This document shows positions 58,980-64,000 of a stretch of DNA of 64,000 bases, one piece after another. Below the pieces are notes generated by a model. The model ran no database searches. It was not told the origin of the DNA and saw only the letters and a program-made list of their open reading frames with translations. Position numbers and translations under genes: made by a program. Each line of letters starts with the position of its first letter. Positions within the stretch are counted from its first letter, which is position 1. Location: the NCBI RefSeq assembly GCF_014203235.1, contig NZ_JACHIN010000001.1:62001-126000 (forward strand). The letters run 5' to 3'. The DNA is from Nonomuraea endophytica (GTDB taxonomy: Bacteria > Actinomycetota > Actinomycetes > Streptosporangiales > Streptosporangiaceae).

Positions 58980-60686
58980 TCAGGAACTGTTCAGCGAGAC
59001 GTTCCAGAAGGCGGCGTAGCGGCCGTCGCGGCGCAGCAGTTCGTCGTGGCCGCCCTCCTCCACGATCCCGCCGTCGTCGAGGAAGACGATGCGGTCCGCG
59101 CGCCGGACCGTCCGCATCCGATGCGCCACCATCACCACGGTACGGCCGGCCATCAGGTGTTCGATCCCCTGGTGAACGGCCGCCTCGTTCACCGGGTCCA
59201 GGGCGGAGGTGACCTCGTCCAGCAGCACGATGGGCGCGTCCTTCAGCAGCGCCCGCGCGATCGAGACCCGCTGGCGCTCGCCGCCCGACAGCAGCGCGCC
59301 GCCCTCACCTACGTTGGTGGCCCAGCCGCCGGGCAGCCGCTCGATCACCTCGTCCAGCCGGGCGGCGGTGGCCGCGGCCCGCACGTCGGCGTCGTCGGCG
59401 TCGGGGCGGCCGAGCCGTACGTTCTCCTCGATGGTGCCGTCGAACAGGTAGACGTCCTGGAAGACGAAGGAGATCCGCTCCATCAGCGCCTCGGAGCTCA
59501 TCGCGCGCACGTCCACGCCGCCCAGCCGGACGGCGCCGGCGTCCACGTCGTAGAAGCGGGCGAGGAGTTGCAGCAGCGTGCTCTTGCCCGCGCCGGACGG
59601 CCCGACCACGGCCAGCCGCTGTCCCTGCGGCACCGACAGTGACACCTCGTCGAGCACGGTGCGCTCGCCGTGCCGGAAGGTGACGGACTCGAACTCCAGG
59701 TCGTGGCTGCCCGGCAGGGCCGGTTCGCGAGGTTCCGGCAGCGGTTCGGTCCGCAGCACCGCGTCGAGCCTGGCCAGCTCGGCACGCGCGCCGCGTACCT
59801 TGCCGCCGATGTCCGACAGTGACAGCAGCGGGTCGGCGCTGCGGGCGGCCAGCACCAGGACGGCCAGCACCTCCGCCACCCCGATGCCGCCGCCGAGCGC
59901 GAGGTAGGCGCCCAGGACCAGCAGCGCGGTGAACACCGCCTGCACGGTGAGCGTCATGGCCACCGCGCCAGACAACGCCGACAGAACGGTACGGCGGGCG
60001 GCCCGCTGGAGTTCGCGCAGCGAGTCGTCCAGCAGCCGGAACCGCTCGTGCGTCCGGCCGCCGGCGCGCAGCACCGGCTGGGCCTGCAGGTACTCGATGA
60101 CCCGCCCGGTCGCCTCGTGGCCGCGTTCCGCGGTCCGCGCGTCGGCGGCGGCCACCGAGCGGCCCGACCAGACCTGGATCGCCGCCACGACCGGCACGGC
60201 GACCAGCGCGGCCAGCCCCATCTGCCAGTTGAAGGCGAGCATCACGGCCACGATCGTCAGCGGTGTGACCCCGGCGGCGATGAACGGCGACAGCAGGTGC
60301 GCGATCACGCTCATCGCCTGCAAAACGCCCTCACCGGCCAGGACCGACACCTGGCCGACGCGCCGGGCGTCGTACCAGCCGATGGGCAGCCGGGCCAGGT
60401 GACCGCCGAGCCGGTGGTACATGCCGCGCAGCAGCGAGATCCCCACCCGGAATCCGGACAGATCACTGAAGTAGCGCAGCGCCGCGTAGAGCGCGACCGC
60501 GACCCCGAACGCGACCAGCCAGGGCACGGCCTCCCCCGGCGTGCTCCCGAACAAGGCCCGCAGCACCGGCACCAGCAGTGCGTACGACAGCCCCTCGGCC
60601 ACTGCGGTCGCCGTCATCAATGCCACGGTGCGGCGCAACGGCCGGGCGTACTCATCGCCCAGCACACGAAGCAGCATGCGGATCAT
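58980..60686 (-). CDS. ABC transporter, fused permease-ATPase (second subunit)
   Basis: A 568-aa exporter-fold half transporter. Six membrane helices occupy residues about 15-300. The ATPase has Walker A GPSGAGKSTLLQL near 361, signature LLSGGERQRVSIARALL and Walker B IVLLDEVTSALD, all intact. Its ATG overlaps the partner's stop (TGATG), so the two form a heterodimer. The exporter fold with an operon of MFS and cupin genes resembles IrtAB/YbtPQ, which import siderophores despite that fold. Direction and cargo are inferences. Confidence 0.9.
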   Translation of the reverse strand: MIRMLLRVLGDEYARPLRRTVALMTATAVAEGLSYALLVPVLRALFGSTPGEAVPWLVAFGVAVALYAALRYFSDLSGFRVGISLLRGMYHRLGGHLARLPIGWYDARRVGQVSVLAGEGVLQAMSVIAHLLSPFIAAGVTPLTIVAVMLAFNWQMGLAALVAVPVVAAIQVWSGRSVAAADARTAERGHEATGRVIEYLQAQPVLRAGGRTHERFRLLDDSLRELQRAARRTVLSALSGAVAMTLTVQAVFTALLVLGAYLALGGGIGVAEVLAVLVLAARSADPLLSLSDIGGKVRGARAELARLDAVLRTEPLPEPREPALPGSHDLEFESVTFRHGERTVLDEVSLSVPQGQRLAVVGPSGAGKSTLLQLLARFYDVDAGAVRLGGVDVRAMSSEALMERISFVFQDVYLFDGTIEENVRLGRPDADDADVRAAATAARLDEVIERLPGGWATNVGEGGALLSGGERQRVSIARALLKDAPIVLLDEVTSALDPVNEAAVHQGIEHLMAGRTVVMVAHRMRTVRRADRIVFLDDGGIVEEGGHDELLRRDGRYAAFWNVSLNSS

Positions 60687-62431
60687 CAGAGCTCGTCTCC
60701 CTGCGGTGATCGATGGGACTGCCAGAACGCGGCGAACCTGCCGCCCCGCTCCAGCAGCTCGGCGGGCGCGCCACGCTCGACGATCACGCCGTCCTCCAGC
60801 AGGACGACGGTGTCGGCGTCGGCGACCGTCTCCAGGCGGTGGGCGATGACCAGGATCGTGCGCTCGCCCGCCAGCCTGGCCAGGGCCTGGCGCACCGCCT
60901 GTTCGGTGTGCGGGTCGGCGAAGGAGGTCGCCTCGTCGAGCACGAGGACGGGCGCGTCGGCGAGCAGGGCGCGGGCCAGCGAGATCCGCTGCGCCTCGCC
61001 GCCCGACAGCTTCACGTCCTCGCCGATGACCGTGTCGTAGCCCCGCGGGAGTTCGAGCACACGCTCGTGGATGTTGGCCATGCGCGCGGCGCGTACCACG
61101 TCGTCGGGGTCGGCGTGCGGTACGGCCAGCGCGATGTTGTCCGTGACCGAGGCGCGCAGCAGGCGCACGTCCTGGAAGACGAAGGAGACCGTCCGGTAGA
61201 GGTCGCGGCTGCCGAGCTCGCGCAGGTCGACTCCGCCCAGCAGGACCGATCCGTGGCTCGGGTCGAAGAACCGTGGCAGCAGCTGGACCAGCGTGGACTT
61301 GCCGCCACCCGACGGGCCGACGACGGCGGTGACCGTTCCGGGCTCCAGGACCAGGTCGATTCCGCGCAGCACCTCGTGATCGTCGTCGTAGCCGAAGCGG
61401 ACGTCGCGCAGCTCCACCCGGTGCCCCCGCGGCGTGACCGGGTGGGCGGGCTCGCGCAGGGACGGCACCGCGAGCACGTCCTTGATCCGGCCGACCGCGC
61501 GCCCGGCGGCCTGCATCTCGTCGAAGCCGTGGCCGAGGGCGGCCACCGGGGCGGTGAGTCCCAGCCCGAGCAGCAGGAAGGGCAGCAGGTCCGCGGGCGC
61601 GAGCCCTCCGGAGGTGATCAGGAACGTGCCGCCGACCAGCACCACCAGCAGCACGAACGGCGGCGACAACGCCACCTGCATGCCCGCGCCGATCCCGGAG
61701 ATGCCGTAGACCAGCCGGGAGAAGATGCCGACGAACTCGTCCACCGCCGTCACGAACCTGCGGTGCGCCCGCCCGGATCCGCCGAACGCCTTCACCACCG
61801 CGATCCCCTGCACGAACTCGACGACCGAGCTCGTGATCCGTCCCATGGCCGCGTCGAACGCCTTCTGCTCGCGCAGCCTGGCCGGGGTCATCATCAGGGG
61901 CACCAGCGCCAGGGCCAGCACGACCGGGACGAGCGTGATCAGCGTGAGCCGCCAGTCGACGGTGAACAGGTAGACGAGCGACACCAGCGGCACCACGAAC
62001 GCGGAGACGAGCTCGCCCGGGGTGTGGGCGATGAACGGGTGCACGGCGCTCACGTCGTCGCCGACCACCTTGGCCAGTTCGCCGCTGTGCCGCCGGGAGA
62101 ACCAGCCGATCGGCACCCGACCCAGCCGCGCCGCCAGCTGCCGGCGGAACATGAGCTGCACCCGGCCGTCGACCAGATGCCCGATCCCGGAGGACGCGGC
62201 GGTGAACAGCAGCCGGACGAACAACCCGGCCGCTCCCACGATCACGACGGTCCAGACGTGGCCGTGGTCGAGCGGGCCCGGCGACAGCAGCGTACGGCCC
62301 AGCTCGACGACCGCCAGCAGCGGCGCCAGCCCCGCGACGGCGCCGATGACCTGCAGGACGACCACGGCCGCGAAGCTCGGCACATGCGGCCGCAGCAGCC
62401 GGGTCATGCTCGGCGACTCGGTGGCGTTCAT
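60686..62431 (-). CDS. ABC transporter, fused permease-ATPase (first subunit)
   Basis: A 581-aa half transporter, the partner of the previous gene. Six helices lie in the first 300 residues. The ATPase has GPSGGGKSTLVQL, KLSGGEAQRISLARALL and VLVLDEATSFADPHTE; note FADPHTE where SALD is usual, as in some YbtQ/IrtB-like proteins. QDVRLLRASVTDNIALAVPH is the Q-loop region. The ATG overlaps the cupin stop (ATGA). A substrate-binding protein is absent, as in IrtAB. Confidence 0.9.
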   Translation of the reverse strand: MNATESPSMTRLLRPHVPSFAAVVVLQVIGAVAGLAPLLAVVELGRTLLSPGPLDHGHVWTVVIVGAAGLFVRLLFTAASSGIGHLVDGRVQLMFRRQLAARLGRVPIGWFSRRHSGELAKVVGDDVSAVHPFIAHTPGELVSAFVVPLVSLVYLFTVDWRLTLITLVPVVLALALVPLMMTPARLREQKAFDAAMGRITSSVVEFVQGIAVVKAFGGSGRAHRRFVTAVDEFVGIFSRLVYGISGIGAGMQVALSPPFVLLVVLVGGTFLITSGGLAPADLLPFLLLGLGLTAPVAALGHGFDEMQAAGRAVGRIKDVLAVPSLREPAHPVTPRGHRVELRDVRFGYDDDHEVLRGIDLVLEPGTVTAVVGPSGGGKSTLVQLLPRFFDPSHGSVLLGGVDLRELGSRDLYRTVSFVFQDVRLLRASVTDNIALAVPHADPDDVVRAARMANIHERVLELPRGYDTVIGEDVKLSGGEAQRISLARALLADAPVLVLDEATSFADPHTEQAVRQALARLAGERTILVIAHRLETVADADTVVLLEDGVIVERGAPAELLERGGRFAAFWQSHRSPQGDEL

Positions 62432-62796
62432 CGCTTCTCCAGACGGCTGCCGCGCGGCAGGGTGACGGCCATGATGTTGCTGGGGATGTCCAGCTCGATG
62501 CGGTGCCAGCGGCCGCGCGGGACGACGGCCGCGGTTCCGGCGATCAGCCTGATCTCCTCCTCCGGCTGGCCGGGCCGTTCCGGACGCAGATAGAGGCGGA
62601 TCTTCCCGATGAGACAGGACACGAGCTCCTCGGCGTCGGGGTGGATCTCCCAGTGGTCGGCGTGGACGTCGGCGCCGGTCTTCGCGTGGACGGTGGTCAG
62701 CCGCCAGCCGTCCTGGTCGGGCGTCCCGGCCTTGACCCGGCCGTCTTGGTGGAGATGGAGGGAGGAGGCGAACAGATCGATCGGGGTGACGGTCAT
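62428..62796 (-). CDS. small cupin-domain protein
   Basis: A 122-aa single-domain cupin. HADHWEIHPDAEELVSCLIG at about residues 45-64 is the first cupin motif (two histidines and a glutamate), and GTAAVVPRGRWHRIEL near 87-102 the second. Such cupins bind metal and act as sensors, isomerases or storage proteins. It lies between the MFS gene and the ABC pair, overlapping both by 4 bp, so it belongs to the transport unit. A role in handling the transported ligand is likely; its chemistry is unknown. Confidence 0.85.
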   Translation of the reverse strand: MTVTPIDLFASSLHLHQDGRVKAGTPDQDGWRLTTVHAKTGADVHADHWEIHPDAEELVSCLIGKIRLYLRPERPGQPEEEIRLIAGTAAVVPRGRWHRIELDIPSNIMAVTLPRGSRLEKR

Positions 62797-64000
62797 GCCG
62801 GGACGACCTTCCTGGGCCGGACGGTGAGGGCGATGAGGACGGCGGCGGCCAGGAGCGCGGCGCAGACGGTCAGGCTGAGCGCGTAGCCGTCGGTGAGGGT
62901 CTGGGGCGTGACGACCTGGCCGGTGCGGTGGTGCGCCACGGTGCCGAGCACGGCCAGCCCGAGCGAGGCGCCGATCTGGCGTGAGCTGTTGAGCAGGCCC
63001 GACGCGGTGCCGCTCTCATGGGCCGCGACGCCGGTGGTGGCCGTGGCGACGACCGGCCCGAGGCAGAGCCCGAACCCGACGCCGATCACGATCGACGGCG
63101 CCAGGACGTGGGTGAGGAAGGCGCCGTCCGGGGTGATCAGCCCGAACCAGGCGAACCCCGCCCCGGTCAGCAGCCCGCCGGCGACCAGCAACGTCCGCGG
63201 CGCGGCCCGGTAGCCGAGCTTGACCGCGAGCACGGACCCGGCGATCACCGCCAGCGCCATCGGCAGGAACATGAGCCCGGTCAGCGCCGGACCCGCGCCG
63301 AGCACGCGCTGGAGATAGAGCGAGGCGAAGTAGAAGGACGCGGCCATGGCCGCGCCGACCAGCAGTTGGAACAGGTTCGCTGCGAGCACCGACCGGTTGG
63401 CGAACAGGCCGAGCCGGATCAGCGGCTCGCGCCGGGTGGTCAGCTCGACCCGGACGAACGCCACCAGCAGCACGATCGCGACCGCGAGCGTCGTCACCGT
63501 GGTCGGCGAGGTCCACGCGTGGTGTTCGGTACGCACGACGCCGAACACCAGCAGGGTCACCCCGGCCGTGGCCAGGACCGCTCCGAGCACGTCCGGGCGA
63601 CCACCGCGAACCCCAGCCGGGCCGGCGGCGACACCCCTCCAGGCCAGGGCCAGCGCACCGGCGGCCATCGGCACGCTCACGAACATCACCCAGCGCCAGC
63701 TCGCGTACTCGGTGAGCAGTCCCCCGATCAGCACGCCGAGCGCGCCGCCCGCGGCGTTGGTGGCACTCCAGATCCCGAAGGCCCGCACCCGCGCCCGGCC
63801 CGCCGGGAACGTCGTGGCCAGCAGCGACAACGCGGCCGGAGCCAGCGCGGCGGCCCCGATGCCCTGGACGGCGCGGGCGGCGACCAGATGGCCGGGTTCC
63901 TGGGCGAAGCCGCCGATGAGCGAGGCGAGGCCGAACAGCCCGAGCCCCAGCAGAAGAACCTGTTTGCGGCCATATCGGTCGGCCGCCTTGCCGCCGAGCA
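62793..64000 (-). CDS. MFS transporter (DHA2/EmrB-type), N-terminus beyond the window
   Basis: About 402 residues are visible; the gene continues past the window end. The visible start LGGKAADRYGRKQVLLLG is the motif A loop between helices 2 and 3. About ten to eleven further helices follow, the number fitting a 14-helix DHA2 family. PAGRARVRAFGIWSATNAAG marks the DHA2 motif region. It is a proton-driven exporter, here probably of the same metal chelator or drug handled by the ABC pair. Its stop overlaps the cupin start. Confidence 0.88.
   Translation of the reverse strand, partial: LGGKAADRYGRKQVLLLGLGLFGLASLIGGFAQEPGHLVAARAVQGIGAAALAPAALSLLATTFPAGRARVRAFGIWSATNAAGGALGVLIGGLLTEYASWRWVMFVSVPMAAGALALAWRGVAAGPAGVRGGRPDVLGAVLATAGVTLLVFGVVRTEHHAWTSPTTVTTLAVAIVLLVAFVRVELTTRREPLIRLGLFANRSVLAANLFQLLVGAAMAASFYFASLYLQRVLGAGPALTGLMFLPMALAVIAGSVLAVKLGYRAAPRTLLVAGGLLTGAGFAWFGLITPDGAFLTHVLAPSIVIGVGFGLCLGPVVATATTGVAAHESGTASGLLNSSRQIGASLGLAVLGTVAHHRTGQVVTPQTLTDGYALSLTVCAALLAAAVLIALTVRPRKVVPA

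Noticed and set aside
1..64000. tRNA, rRNA, insertion sequence or prophage
   Set aside because: No transposase or integrase-like product, no terminal repeats, and no tRNA-like cloverleaf noticed in the short intergenic gaps; this was judged by eye only.

Overview
The window is high-GC DNA with GTG starts, many 4-bp stop/start overlaps (ATGA, GTGA) and several promoters with no room for a leader. It carries a SARP-type regulator with an NB-ARC domain, Tat lipoproteins, a class F sortase, and homologues of a mycobacterial arabinan/envelope locus. This fits a filamentous actinobacterium, probably Streptosporangiales (Nonomuraea-like). The order is an inference from gene content, not from a marker gene. 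No rRNA, tRNA, CRISPR array, insertion sequence or replication origin was recognised.

Layout. 1-7.6 kb: tail of a CPBP protease, an alpha/beta hydrolase, a PPA1309-like protein, a protein with three RHIM-like motifs, an Rrf2-MFS pair with matching operators, and an ABC-YhgE/Pip-TetR operon. 7.7-17 kb: a solute-binding/VWA fusion, a LacI-controlled sugar ABC operon without its own ATPase, a cysteine dioxygenase divergent from a LysR regulator, a LysE exporter and a HAD hydrolase. 17-23.2 kb: a five-gene acyl-CoA operon (FadD, DUF35 OB-fold, two thiolases, FadD19-like ligase) of the kind used for steroid side chains, preceded by a perfect KstR2-type site. 23.5-26.1 kb: a repeat-rich surface protein and a class F sortase, separated by a row of hairpins. 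26.1-30.1 kb: an enoyl-CoA hydratase with a second copy of the KstR2-type site, a decayed-looking Phd/PIN toxin pair, an ECF sigma factor and a nitronate monooxygenase. 30.3-40 kb: an envelope locus matching Mycobacterium tuberculosis Rv0224c-Rv0236A (methyltransferase, DUF3068, acyltransferase, AftD, two glycosyltransferases, 44-aa DUF2613 protein), whose promoters carry KstR-like TnnAACnnGTTnnA sites. 40-47.2 kb: a helicase-domain protein, two large membrane proteins and a penicillin-binding-type serine hydrolase. 47.3-52.3 kb: a double-domain acyl-CoA dehydrogenase, a one-TM protein with 24-bp repeats and a FadD, with a shared palindrome class. 52.3-64 kb: an HtrA-like lipoprotein, a translationally coupled SARP and Ser/Thr kinase, AraC, a RibD-like reductase, and an MFS-cupin-ABC-ABC operon resembling siderophore transport sets.

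How it fits together. The acyl-CoA genes at 17-23, 26, 47-49 and 51 kb look like parts of one lipid or steroid side-chain degradation programme. The regulatory palindromes suggest that this programme and the envelope locus answer to TetR-family acyl-CoA sensors encoded elsewhere. The main candidates for something new are the triple-RHIM protein, the KstR-like sites on envelope genes, the DUF35/thiolase operon with one serine-type thiolase, and the inactive-looking ABC ATPase in the YhgE/Pip operon.
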